This document shows positions 46,829-58,085 of a stretch of 64,000 nt of DNA, piece by piece. The notes under the pieces are model-generated. The model made no database searches. It saw only the letters and a list, made by a program, of their open reading frames with translations, and was not told the origin of the DNA. Within the stretch, counting starts at the first letter, position 1. Every line of letters starts with the position of its first letter. Location: positions 129,343,609 to 129,407,608 of the forward strand of contig CM075348.1 of the NCBI GenBank assembly GCA_037693485.1, in the 5' to 3' direction. Position numbers and translations under genes: made by a program. The stretch comes from Kitagawia praeruptora (Eukaryota; Streptophyta; Magnoliopsida; Apiales; Apiaceae).

Positions 46829-48754
46829 TCAATTTTGTTCATTTCCCACATTTATGTCTAAATTACCGAGTGTAGTAATCAGTTGAGCATGGTTTTCAAC
46901 AACTTCTGATGATTTATTGGCGTCGAGAAGCTCCTGGAGCTCATTTTTTGCCGCACCACCAGGATCAAAAATCAGCACAGTCTTCTCACCCACGCTGCTA
47001 GACTTATTGTCTAAACCATATGCAATTGCAACTGATGTAGGTCCGTTGATAATCCACATCACATTGAGGCCATAAATAATACCAGCATCCTTTGTTGCAT
47101 GCCTCTGCGAATCATTGCAGTCAGCAGGTACAGTAACCACCTCATTCTTAACCGTCTTGCCAAGTAAAGCCTCAGCAATCTCCCACCTCCTGGTAAGACC
47201 CATGGAATAAATTTCTTTTGCAGAAAATTTCTTTTCCTCACCCATGTAGTTTACCACAATCATTGTCTTGTGACCAACTCCAGCACCATCCTCTTCTTCT
47301 ATAGGCGAACTAGCCAAACTTCCACTACTTTCCACTACAGAACGACTAAAAACAACCCTCTTCATAGTAATTATGCTATCAGTAATCGACACAGATGGCC
47401 CCGAAATACCTTTGTTCTCCCCACTACGGCTGATACTATTACTACCCTTTTTCTTTGCATTAACATTCTCAGCTGGGTGTCTCACAACAGACTGTAAAAC
47501 ATTTGTTTTCTCGACATTATTGCTACCCATACTCACTTCATTTATTTTTGTATTTGAGTGTGTCCCAAACAGTTTAGAGGCAACAGCCTTTTGGGTAGGC
47601 AATTTACTAGTAGTGTAGAGATGAGATGACCTTGATGGACTTTCCTTACTCTCCTCGTCAACAAAACTCTCATTTACAACAACCATGTCATTTTTCTCAG
47701 TGAAACTCTCCCATTCCACCGCACCGCATGGACCTAAACCTACAGAACTAGGTTGCCATGCCTTTGACTCTTGCTGATTGTAATCAGTGAAATGTCCCAA
47801 CCAGTTATAATCCTTACTCAATCCTCCTGCTACATAATTGCCATCCAAATACACAAATTTATTTACCAACACACTATCACTCCCTCCATTTAGATGATAC
47901 CCTTCTACACTAGACTCATTTCTTCCTCCATAGCCCTCATGTCCACCATAATTACTATTAAAACCGTTGTAATTAGATGAACAGAACTGTCTCAAGATAA
48001 CCCCCTTCAAATCACTCCAACAACGAAAAGGGCGTCTGTGATTCTCCCCTTGATACCATCGTAAAACATCCCCGTCGAACGCTACTGATACAGCCCCTAG
48101 TAACTCATCTTCGGACACACGATTTGCAGATAAAAATTGCTCCATTCTCATAATCCACCCATCCGGGTCCTTACCAGCAAACCTCGGTATGTCAAGTTTC
48201 CGGACACGCCAAGGCCCTGGCCCCGGTCCTCCACCAGACCCACCATTCTTATAACTACCCCAAACATTTGTACCCACTTCTCCATAACCACCCACATCAG
48301 TCCCTTTTTCAAATTTATCATAACAATTAAAATGAGATTTTATATGAGGCGAAAATTCTGGGTGTGTACCTGTATTCCACTGTATTGGAGCTACGCCGGG
48401 TCGATTGCCCCTTTCTTCTATCATATCCCCCTTCCGAGTCTCAACACTTTTGACAAAATTATAAGCATCCTCCTCCAAAACTCTATCAGGACTTCCATCA
48501 AACACCTTCTCTGCATGCCCCATTTCATGCACCTCCAAATTCCTCTCAAAACTTCCATCAAACACCTTCGCTGCATATCTCATTTCACGCACAACATCAA
48601 CCTCGTGCACTTCTTTCTTGGTCATTGTGGTTTGGTGCTCCATCAAACAATCTGTCACAGTGAGGCGCCACTTTTCCAAAGCTTTATCAAAAGCCTTATT
48701 AAGCTTGTCTTTCCACTCCTCTTCGTCGAACTTCCAACGCATCTTTGCTTCCAT
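46829..48754 (-). CDS. gag-like protein fused to a captured HSP70 ATPase segment
   Basis: 641 residues from the Met at 48754, just after the PBS; the frame is open upstream to 48814 but that part is LTR and PBS. N-terminal charged region, then a Gypsy-type gag domain (47969-48208; KLDIPRFAGKDPDGWIMRME, GDVLRWYQGE, RPFRCWSDLKG). Next come an Asn/Gly-rich and then Ser/Lys-rich linker, and at 46955-47263 an HSP70 nucleotide-binding-domain piece: MIVVNYMGEEKKFSAKEI, VVTVPADCNDSQR, TKDAGIIYGLNVM, VAIAYGLD and VLIFDPGG. About 100 residues are kept; changes such as NEP to NGP and DLGGGT to DPGG make ATPase function unlikely. The last about 40 residues (ELQELLDANKSSEVVENHAQ) are not assigned. Confidence 0.85.
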   Translation of the reverse strand: MEAKMRWKFDEEEWKDKLNKAFDKALEKWRLTVTDCLMEHQTTMTKKEVHEVDVVREMRYAAKVFDGSFERNLEVHEMGHAEKVFDGSPDRVLEEDAYNFVKSVETRKGDMIEERGNRPGVAPIQWNTGTHPEFSPHIKSHFNCYDKFEKGTDVGGYGEVGTNVWGSYKNGGSGGGPGPGPWRVRKLDIPRFAGKDPDGWIMRMEQFLSANRVSEDELLGAVSVAFDGDVLRWYQGENHRRPFRCWSDLKGVILRQFCSSNYNGFNSNYGGHEGYGGRNESSVEGYHLNGGSDSVLVNKFVYLDGNYVAGGLSKDYNWLGHFTDYNQQESKAWQPSSVGLGPCGAVEWESFTEKNDMVVVNESFVDEESKESPSRSSHLYTTSKLPTQKAVASKLFGTHSNTKINEVSMGSNNVEKTNVLQSVVRHPAENVNAKKKGSNSISRSGENKGISGPSVSITDSIITMKRVVFSRSVVESSGSLASSPIEEEDGAGVGHKTMIVVNYMGEEKKFSAKEIYSMGLTRRWEIAEALLGKTVKNEVVTVPADCNDSQRHATKDAGIIYGLNVMWIINGPTSVAIAYGLDNKSSSVGEKTVLIFDPGGAAKNELQELLDANKSSEVVENHAQLITTLGNLDINVGNEQN

Positions 48755-48764
48755 CGGATCTATT

Positions 48765-48776
48765 GCTCTGATACCA
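48765..48776 (-). other. primer-binding site (initiator tRNA-Met) of the gene-capturing element
   Basis: Minus-strand TGGTATCAGAGC, complementary to the 3' end of plant initiator tRNA-Met, placed two bases after the LTR end. It fixes the transcription direction of the element. Confidence 0.92.
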
Positions 48777-48778
48777 AT

Positions 48779-49138
48779 TGTAATGGATTGAGATCGGATT
48801 CCAAACATAAACAATTAAGTACTGATGTAACAGATCATAAGACTCAAAACAACAAGCTATGTATTTGTATTTCTTGGTTAAAGATTACAGAATAGACAAG
48901 GATGATACTCCGATAAACAACGATTACAAAGTAACGATAATTACTGGACATTCGAGAGGTCCAGCCCTCTCCCAAGTAACCCTAATTTAGACCACTCAAT
49001 TCATTCGATGCCTCTCTAAACCCCTCATTTTCCTTTTTATGCTTCTCTCGTTTATCTTTCTGTGTTATGACCTCCTTGCCCTTGGATACATGTCGGTTAA
49101 ATATTAATAGTTCATTGGACTGGGCCTTGTCTATTACA
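48779..49138 (-). repeat. 5' LTR of the gene-capturing element
   Basis: 360 bp, near-identical to 44952-45311, with TSD TAAAG immediately outside. Confidence 0.95.
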
Positions 49139-49143
49139 TAAAG

Positions 49144-49439
49144 CTCTGAACGCTTTGCGAGTCTACTAGCATGCCATTCCGTAATTCGCTTGTTTGCACT
49201 TGTTCTTTCTTTGATAAAAAATTATATCAATTTATGCCTCGACTGATACAGTCCATATACATGCTTTTGTAATGACTCTGTACCTCTAGGAAGTATGAGT
49301 GCGGTGCCATCTCGTGCGGGAAGATTCGGCAAATATTAATATATTAAAAATACATTTTATGTATGTATTTTAAGAATTTTATTTAAATTAAATTAAATAG
49401 TCACCTAAATAACTTCTTCATCCTTAATAATACATATTA
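49144..49439. other. short spacer, nothing recognised
   Basis: About 300 bp between the retroelement TSD and the Helitron end. No coding seen. Confidence 0.5.
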
Positions 49440-51730
49440 CTAGCTCAAAACCCGTGCGATGCACGGAATTTTTTAATATTATATGAATATTTTTTATTAA
49501 TTTGAATTGATTTTTTTAAAACATGAATGATTTAAATTTTTCAATGAGATGATTTGATAATAATTATATAAAGGTTATCCGTAATATTTCTAAAAAAAAG
49601 GGATTGTAGTTAGAAAATATAGAAAGATGATATGTTTTAGTTGAAAAGGGTAATCGGTTAATTATTAGTATTATAATACTATTATTTTATTTTATTAAAT
49701 AGAACCACACGTGATGTAATTGGAAAAGGAGAGATTTTAGTTAGAGAAAATAGAAAAGGTAAGGTGAAAATTCAAAAGGTGACATGTTTTAGGTGAAAAA
49801 GGTAATTAATTAATTTATAGTAATTAAAATTTAATTAAATTATTTTACTAAATAAAATTGTTTGTAGTGTTTTTAGAAAATGAGAAATTAATGTTGGGCG
49901 TGATATATCAAGAAAAAGAGGTATTAAAAAAGATAAAAAAGATTATACATTTTAGCTAAAAAAAAGTAATTGATTAATTATTAGTATTATAATTTTATTA
50001 TTTTATTTTATTAAATAGAACCGCCCATGATATAATTGGAAAATGAGAGATTTTAGTTACAGAAAATAGAAAAGGTAACGTGAAAATTAAAAAGGTGACA
50101 TGTTTTAGGTGAAAAATGTAATTGATTAGTTTATAGTAATTATAATTTAATTATGTTACTTTACTAAATAAAATTGCTCATAGTTCTTTTAGAAAATGAG
50201 AAATTAATGTTACCCGTGATATTTCTAGAAAAAGAGGGATTTTAGTTAGAAAATATAGAAAAGATGATACGTTTTAGCTGAAAAAAGAGATTTTAGTTAG
50301 AGAAAAGAAAAAAGGTAACATATTTTGACTGAAAAGGGTAAGATCGATTAATTAATAGTAATTATATTAAACAAAATTGTTTGGAGTGTTTTTTAAAAAT
50401 GAGAACTTTTAGTTAGATAAAATATCATGTGCATGTTTTAGGTGAAAAAGGTAATTGATTAGTTTATAGTAATTATAATTTAATTACGTTATTTTACTAA
50501 ATAAAATTGTTCGTAGTTTTTTTATAAAAGGAGAAATTAATGTTACCCGTGATATTTCTAGAAAAGAGGGATTTTAATTAGAAAATATAGAAAAAATGGT
50601 ACGTTTTAGCTGAAAAGAGAGATTTAGTTTAAAAAAAGAAAAAAAAAAGTAACATATTTGAGTTGAAAAATGTAATTGATCGATTAATTAATAGTAAAAC
50701 CAAATCAAACCAAACATACTCAGTATATACCGCATGAGCAGTGACCCCCGGCAGGAGTCGAACCCGTGACCTCACGGTTCACGGATTGGGCACTTACCAC
50801 TGTGCCAACTCAACCCCTTTTAATTAATTAATAGTAATTATATTAAACAAAATTACTCGTAGTATTTTTTAAAAAGGAGAAATTTAGTTAGATTAAATAT
50901 CATGGGTCTGTCTGATTTAATGAAATAAATTAATAATATCATAACTAATTGATTACTTTTTTCAGCTAAAAGCTAATATCTTTTCTATATTTATAACTAA
51001 AATATCTCATTTTCAAACTTGCTTTTTTTACTTGTTTTTCAGCTACCCTTACTGAGTTATTCTTTACTTATTTTATATTTCTTAATAAGTAACCAAATAC
51101 CTTTTTCAGTTATTACCTTTTGTACATTTTCCAAGTAAAATATCTTATTTCCAACAATAACATGGGTCGTTCTATTTAATGAAATAAACTAATAATATTA
51201 TAATTAGTTATTACCTTTTGTACATTTTCCAACTAAAATCTCTTCTTTCCAAAAATAACATGGATCGTTCTATTTAATGAAATAAACTAATAATATTATA
51301 ATTATTAATAACTAACTGATTACTTTTTTCAGCTAAAAGGTAAAATATTTTCTATAATTTTAAACTAAAATATCTCATTTTCAAAATTATCTTTTTTTTA
51401 CTTCTTTTTCGACTATTATATTTTCTAACTAAAATCTATTCTTTCCAAAACTTGATTTTTTTAACTTCTTTTTCAAGCTATTGACTTTTCAAGGGTATGG
51501 ATTTTATCTTTCAAACTTATCTTTTTTTACTTCTTTTTCTACTATTATATTTTCTAAGTAAAATCTATTCTTTCCAAAACTTGGCTTTTTTACTTATTTT
51601 TCAAGCTATTACCTTTTCAAATATGGATTTTATCTATAATTAAGTAAGGGTAAATAAGTAAAATCAACAGGTACCGTACCAACCGACCAACCAAACTTTT
51701 AATGTTTCGGCTTTTATATAATAGTATAGA
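49440..51730 (-). mobile_element. Helitron, non-autonomous, complete
   Basis: On the minus strand it starts TCTATACTATTATATAAAAG and ends with the hairpin CCGTGCATCGCACGG followed by GTTTTGAGCTAG, matching the Helitron pattern TC...hairpin...CTRR. It is inserted between A (51731 side) and T (49439 side) with no TSD. The interior is AT-rich and composed of repeating modules TTTTAGTTAGAAAATATAGA, TTAGGTGAAAAAGGTAATTG and TTTATTAAATAAAATTGYYC. No Rep/helicase coding. A SINE is nested at 50698-50822. A related element starts near 55336. Confidence 0.85.
50698..50822 (-). mobile_element. tRNA-derived SINE nested in the Helitron
   Basis: Minus strand: TTGGCACAGTGGTAAGTGCC (A box), then GGGTTCGACTCC (B box) 35-40 bp later, then TGCCGGGGGTCACTGC. 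Flanked by a perfect 15-bp TSD ATTAATTAATAGTAA (50683-50697 and 50823-50837). It is not a tRNA gene: it lacks a tRNA-like cloverleaf end and has a TSD. Confidence 0.88.
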
Positions 51731-53005
51731 TTAGTATTACTTAATAAAATACCTAATGTAATTTTTTTTAAAAAAAAAACCATACCTAATGCAATTTAAA
51801 GTATTTAATCGATTAAGTATTTAAATATTTATAACATTCTTTTCTCTCACTTGTAGGTGAGGAAAAAATCCCCATGCATCCCTGAATCCCAAGCAATGCG
51901 ACGGGTAAGTGAAAAATGCTTTTTAGATGTACCTTTATGTTTTACAAGAACAACTGATATTTTTTTTATGGAAGCAACACTTTCTGTTTGTTGATTGACC
52001 ATCCTGATTTGCTGCTAGTCTTTGTTGAGAATAAGATTTACATCCACATGAACAATTTCTGTGAATGTTATAAGGTTGTGCAGGTGTTTATGTGTAGAAG
52101 CTTAGAACCTGTAATTTGGAACGACTTAGAACCGTAAAATTGTTGCAGCATCTTCTGTACAGAATACTTAATTTGGACATAAAGGATTATGAATGGCCTT
52201 GTGTCAAGGATCATTCCAACTAAGATCGTATGGTATTGAAACTCGATCAGGCCCCTAACAACAACTGAAAAATGGCGTGAAACCAATCTTCATCAACAAT
52301 CCGAAATAAAAAACTCTGGATAAGTGTTATCATAATCGTTATTTAGCATCATCATCAACAAGAATTACGAACGGGCTTGATTCTTATAAATAGAAGATAT
52401 TTAAACACCTTTTGGAGTAAATTTACCCGGACAGAGAACTACTAGTATATTAGATAGAACAGGCAAATGTGCCACCTTGTTTTTGGAGAATAATTTCGAA
52501 AATTTAGCTCAAAATATACACCATATTCCCCCATTGTATTGGTGAATGTCCAGTTAAGTAACCGTTAATGTTTATATCAATAATTTTTTTTTGTACTATG
52601 TAATTATTATTATGATTATTCTCAAGGATTTTTCAGTTTATGTTAAAAGATCCACCACAAGAAAAGAAGCTCTTGTTCCCTTACTAATTACTGTGTCACA
52701 AACAATGAAGTTATTACACTCATGGAGTAGTAATTTAGATGGATTCTTTTAAAACGTTATAGCACTTCGCAACTTATTACTTCATTTCAGAAACACTTTT
52801 TTTAATCGTAATATTATAAAAATAAAGCAACATTCATCCTATAACTTTAAGATGACATTCATTCTGGGCCTCTTGCATCAAATGACTTGTAGTGAATTTA
52901 CAATATATTCCATATCCCTCTGAGCGGTCCATGAGAGTGACGGCAGTGCACCTTTGTCTGCATACTCTGGTCCACTTGTTTCTGCATTTTTACAATTCAC
53001 CACTA
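51731..53005. other. intergenic, no confident gene
   Basis: No recognisable protein. One exon-like stretch (51857-51904) with splice-site-like borders is noted among the rejected items. Confidence 0.5.
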
Positions 53006-53264
53006 CTCCCTCCGTCTCTAAATACTTTTCTCATTTGAGTTGGACACGTTTGCCAATGCACAGTTTTGATCGTTAATATCTTCAATTTCGTATTAGTATT
53101 AAATATAAAAACTTCATTGTATTAAAGTACTCATAAATATGAATCCAACAAGATCACTCATGACTATATTTGGATTTACAGATTAGACGTAAATTAGCAA
53201 TTTGTCTCATGTTATGAATAGGACCAACATTCCAAATGAGAAGATCATTTAGAGACGGAGGGAG
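53006..53264. mobile_element. Stowaway MITE, family A (reversed)
   Basis: Ends CTCCCTCCGTCTC and GAGACGGAGGGAG, TA on both sides. It matches the copies at 17514 and 22044 in opposite orientation (CAACAAGATCACTCATGACT). Confidence 0.9.
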
Positions 53265-54040
53265 TATTATTTTGCTTTTGATTGGCATACTCACCGTCAC
53301 TAATACTATCGTAGATTTTGAAAATCGGAACTATTCGGTTGAGGTACCGATTTACAATTTATCGGATGATTCGGTTGAAAAATTGACAATTTATTGGCAA
53401 TTTTTGCAAAATCGACCGAATCGATTCCAAAATTTTGACCTTTTTAGCCGAAATCGGCCGATTTCAATAACGAGATATACTATAGTTGATGGGGCCACGT
53501 CCCTTTATTTTTTTTGTTCTTAAAGAAAGTGTTTGATTCCTAAATTTAAAATTGCATTTGCCGACAGTTTACCTAAGCTCAAGTAGACTCTCCTCCACGA
53601 ACAGGTTTACTTACCTCCATCCAAATTTGCAAACTACACCTACTACCAGATGTTTCTCAGATCTTGCATTCACACTTGACAATATATCTACTGAGAATGC
53701 TTGGTTTGCAAATTGTTAACTTCTTTCTTATTGCAAAAATATAGAGAGAGATTTATTCCGGGTAATTTAAATGAAGGTGCAATTAAAAACTCAACCTTTA
53801 ATAATGTACTTAAAAATATAAAGTGCAGCCTAAAAAATCTGACCGACAGACGATGACTGCACTGCACATGCAAGGTTTTGACGTTTAAAGACAACAAACA
53901 GCTGGTGATTAACAAAAAAACACTCAACTATTCATTTCATTTGTTCCCTCTGGTGAAAGTAATAGGAGGAATATTCAACTACTCATCACCGACACGTCCC
54001 AGGCATCCCCTGCTTGGCTGCTTGTGCTTTTATTCACTTA
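53265..54040. other. intergenic, nothing firm
   Basis: Around 53310-53480 there is a run of GGTTGA, ACCGAATCG and GCCGAAATCGGCC words that suggests another decayed repeat. No coding support. Confidence 0.4.
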
Positions 54041-54323
54041 CTCCCTCCGTCCATTTCATTTCTTTACACTTTCTATTTTGGGTCGTCCATTCCATTTCTT
54101 TACATTACTAAAAATAGTAACTTTTAACAATAAAATACATTATTACATCCACTACTTCACTCCACCTTTTCAACTCTTTACACTATTACACCCACTACTT
54201 CACTTATTTTAACAATAAAATTACTATTACACCCACTACTTCATTTATTTTAACAATATTACATCCACTATCTTGGTTTTCGTGCAAAAAGCAAATGTAA
54301 AGAACTGAAAAAAACAGAGGGAG
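54041..54323. mobile_element. Stowaway MITE, family B
   Basis: Ends CTCCCTCCGTCC and ACAGAGGGAG with TA flanks. Shares TTTGGGTCGTCC-like and ACTTATTTTAACAATA sequence with 36838-37160. Confidence 0.88.
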
Positions 54324-55302
54324 TACTAATCACCTCAAATCATTCCTATTAGTATATGTTTAATCATCATAGCTTAATTACATGCATCATTGGATAACTC
54401 CGGTCTGCCTTTCCAGATTTTAGATTTGATTTTCGTTCACTTTAAAAATTGATAAAATAATGAATCTCCTAAACTATATTAATAAAAACAAGATTCTTAA
54501 TTATATTAGAAACAATGTTATATATATTAATTATATAAAATGAATATTATATAAAATTTATTAAATTTGTAAAAAAAAAACACACTTTAACGGAATAATC
54601 TATATATTATAAATTACTGGATAGCTCTTACTTAAGGTTTGATATCCATATTTAGGTTTGGACGAGATTTTGTATTGACCCACTGGATAATCCATTTTTT
54701 AGGTTTGATATCCATATTATGTTTGAGAAAGATCCAAATTCATTATTTGACCCATTATTAATTAAAGAAAGTTTGTATACAAATTTAAATACTATTAATA
54801 TATTCTCTTAATATTTATTTTAAGATTATTAATGAAATTTTGAATAAATCTTTTAATTTTGATTATCTAGCGTAAACCAATTAGCTATAGTTTAAAATTA
54901 AAAAAAATTGATGACATAATCGATAGAGCTTATATAAAAAATTTGAAGATGGGCCAAATATTAATCAATGATTTACCTTAATGATGAGATATTTTGGAGA
55001 CGAAACATCATATATAATATATATTACATAAAATAATATATCATATCAACTTTTGAGTTAAGGACAAATACGTATGAGAAATGTTCTTAAATTATAATTG
55101 TCCTCTCCATTTATACATAAATTTTGAAAATAAAATATATCCTTAGATACATGTCATCTTTATAAAATAAAAGAAATTAGGTGTAATCTTTCAAAACAAC
55201 TTATATTTTCCATTTGCAGGGTTCAACTATTTCAACATTTAATTGGATTCTCATTTTTCTATATTAAAATAAAGGGTACTCCTAGTAAAAAGTTATTTAG
55301 CA

Positions 55303-55306
<4 letters not shown>
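54324..55306. other. AT-rich intergenic, nothing seen
   Basis: About 1 kb of AT-rich sequence with no coding or clear repeat structure. Confidence 0.5.

Positions 55307-55340
<34 letters not shown>
55307..55340. repeat. TA microsatellite at the Helitron edge
   Basis: A pure (TA)n run that merges into the 5' start of the second Helitron and has replaced its expected TC dinucleotide. Confidence 0.9.
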
Positions 55341-55341
<1 letters not shown>

Positions 55342-55503
55342 TATTATATAAAAACCGAAACATTAAAAGTTTGGTTGGTTGGTACCTATAGATTTTACTT
55401 ATTTACCCTTATTTAATTACGGATAAAATCTTTTTTTATATTTTATCTAACTAAAATTTTTGCTTTACTAATCAATTTCCTTTTTCAGGTTAAACATGTT
55501 ACC

Positions 55504-56022
55504 GGATATGGGTTAAAAATAAGTCCTAAAGACATATTTAATGTGACTTTAATTAGGCCCAATATGGTCAAAACGTGGGGCCCATTAAATGGGCCCAAAC
55601 CCTATTTATAATATTAATTTCGTAATTAATATTAAGGGTAATAACCAGCTCAGCAATAAGAGTCAAATAAGGATATTACTCCTGCCTGACTTAGCCTCCA
55701 AGGCACCTACTTCAACAAGGAAACTGATTCCTACAAGGAAGGAGTCTAGAACCTTCCTCAAGGCGGTGACTTGCCCACCAAGTCACCTAATTCTACCACG
55801 ATTCTAGGGCTTCTCAGCCTATATAAAGGGTCTGACCCCTCATTCTCAGAACTACGTTTTTGACTTGATCTTTGATATTCATCAAAGTACGTAGGCATCT
55901 TGTGAGGGCAGATTCAGCCACGAGCACGAGAGCAGCCATTAAAGCACGAAGCTCACACACCCTAGCATTGAATAAAGCAAACCCTAGCCGCAATTTAATA
56001 ACTTAGTTTTTATTCCACAACA
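55504..56022 (+). repeat. 5' LTR of the Gypsy element
   Basis: 519 bp. Starts GGATATGGG (the 3' copy has TGATATGGG, so the first base has mutated) and ends CCACAACA. TATATAAA at 55820-55827 is a likely promoter. Confidence 0.95.
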
Positions 56023-56066
56023 TTTGGCGCCGTCTGTGGGAAGAAGACATCAACCATGGTTCAAAC

Positions 56067-58085
56067 ATGAAGGACACCAACAATTACCGACCTCTTCTAC
56101 TCAGTTCTGCACCGCCCACTACGGATCCGGTGTCCCCAACGACCGAGGCGATTGTTCAACATCAAGTTTCTCAACCTCTAGGGACAACTTCCCATGTTGA
56201 GAGTACGTTACCTCCGATCGTCCACACAAATCAAGGGACCAATCCTCTTCAGATGGTGATTTCTACCTTGGTTGTCGACCCTAACAACCCCCCACATGGG
56301 GTCCAGATCCATACTACGGATCTTCCCGTGAACACCAACCCAATGTATGGGCTGCCTAACTACCCTCTTACTCAAGGAGCTGGATCAAGTGGTCATGCCT
56401 TGGAGATCCGAGATCGAGAGTATCGTGACTACTCTGGTCCCTATACTGATGAGTCATCCTCTGATGATGATGATCGTGATGAAGCCCCGAGGAGGCGACG
56501 TGCTAGCAGAGAACCTCGAAGGAGGCATCAAACCATCCATGATGGACCCCATTTGACAGCTGCTGAGAGAATCAAGGCTCATGAGACCGAGATTTTAAGG
56601 ATAAAAGAAGATATTGCTAGAGAACAAGCTAGGTTGGATCAGACTCAACCTCCTCCAACCTCAGGACCGATTCCCATCATAGACTTAAAAAGGTCTTCAA
56701 GAAGGCAGAGAAGGGCTGATGCCCCAACTGGAAGAACAACAAGGGTGGAAACCCCCAGGGGCAACCCCAAGGATCTGATGCCACTTGGAGATCCTGATGA
56801 TCCCACACCCCCATTTACCGAGGAGGTGATGAATGCTCACGTCTCCAGGAAGTTCAAGATGCCGACAATCAAGGCTTATGATGGAACGGGTGATCCCGCG
56901 AATCATGTTAGGACGTTCTCAAATGCACTGCTGTTGCAGCCCGCGAGTGACGCCTTGAAGTGTAGGGCGTTCCCTCAAACTCTGTCGGGCATGGCTCAAA
57001 GATGGTATAACCGCCTACCTGCGAATTCAATTGGCTCTTTTAAGGAGCTGAGCGCCGCATTTGTTAGCCAGTTCATCAACGGGAGAGTTCATGAAAAAAG
57101 CTCCGCATCTCTCATGTACGTGGTGCAAGGGAAGAATGAAAATTTGAGAGACTACCTCAAGAGGTTCACGAAGGAGACATTGAACATCACTGACTTGGAA
57201 AACAAGGTGGCCATGGTAGCCCTGGAACACGGAACCACTGATGAATTCTTTAAAAGGTCATTGGCAAAGCATCCTCCTCAAAACATGGGCGAACTCCAAC
57301 GAAGGGCTGATAAGTACATCAAGGCTGAGGATAGTATGAAGAAAGAAGCCACGGGAGGTAATGGCAAAGGTAACAACGACTCAAAAAAGCGAAAGCAAGA
57401 CCAGGAGTATGATGACCAGGAGTATGATGCTAGGGACAAGTATCCCCGAACTAGCGAGGACTCCGACTATGCCCCTAAGAAGAACCAAGGACCGAGGTTC
57501 ACCGAGTATGCAAGGTTGAATACTCCTAGGAGTCGAATCTTGTTGGACATTGAGAAGGATAAGGATTTCCGATGGCCGAAGCCACTCAGGGGTGATCCCG
57601 CAAAGAGAAACAAGAATCAGTATTGCAGATTCCACAGAGATGTGGGGCATGACACTGATGATTGCAAGCAACTCAAAGATGAGATCGAGTTTTTGATTCG
57701 TAGAGGGAAACTGAGCCACTTCACTAAGGGTGACGACCGTGGTAATCAGAGAAGAGAGTATGATAGGAGGGATGACGATCAAGATCGCAACCCACAGCCC
57801 CGAGTGTCAGTAATCAACATGATCTCAGGAGGCCCGACTACGGCCGACACAACAAGGAATTCTCAGAAGGCTTATACTAGAGAAGTGATGCACATCGTGG
57901 GAGAGGCCCCGAAGCATGCAAAAACTGAAGTAGTGGTAGGTTTTGATGACTCAGACTTGGAAGGGGTGAAGTTCCCCCATGACGACCCGTTGGTCATAAC
58001 TTCTGTGATTGGAAACTCAGAGGTGAAGCGAGTCTTGAGAAGTGCACAACAAGGAATTCTCGGAAGGCTTATACTAGAGAAGTGA
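56067..58085 (+). pseudogene. Gypsy gag (with start of the protease region)
   Basis: 672-codon frame. The N-terminus is Pro/Thr-rich, then an Arg-rich region. The gag core is at about residues 270-400 (KMPTIKAYDGTGDPANHV, MAQRWYNRLPANSI, LYVVQGK-like MYVVQGKNENLRDYLKRF). The zinc-knuckle-like YCRFHRDVGHDTDDC follows. The frame ends early because of a 197-bp tandem duplication at 57851-58244. Confidence 0.92.

Larger units (their letters stand above)
44952..49138 (-). mobile_element. gene-capturing non-autonomous LTR retroelement
   Basis: Two 360-bp LTRs (44952-45311 and 48779-49138) differ at about three positions. TSD TAAAG is perfect (44947-44951 and 49139-49143). On the minus strand the PBS TGGTATCAGAGC lies at 48776-48765, two bases inside the 5' LTR, and a purine tract (TTAGGGGCGGAGTAT) precedes the 3' LTR. 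The 3.5-kb interior has a Gypsy-type gag domain and a relic of the pol end (NLEDKVVF in another frame near 45345) but no protease, RT or integrase. Instead it holds host-gene pieces in sense with the element: an HSP70 ATPase segment, an unrecognised host-like segment and a pectin acetylesterase segment. Low LTR divergence indicates a recent insertion, mobilised in trans. Confidence 0.93.

Noticed and set aside
48137..48895. 252-codon + strand frame
   Set aside because: Antisense shadow of the gag-like frame plus LTR; no protein features.
50698..50822. tRNA gene on the minus strand
   Set aside because: A and B boxes are there, but the block has a 15-bp TSD and a non-tRNA 3' part, so it is a SINE.
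51857..51904. 48-bp stretch between TTGTAG and GTAAGTG that reads open
   Set aside because: Splice-site-like borders occur by chance; no further exons or homology.
53310..53480. CCGATTTTGACC-like words similar to the 37-kb hAT MITE
   Set aside because: Ends and TSD are missing, and the similarity is limited to short words.
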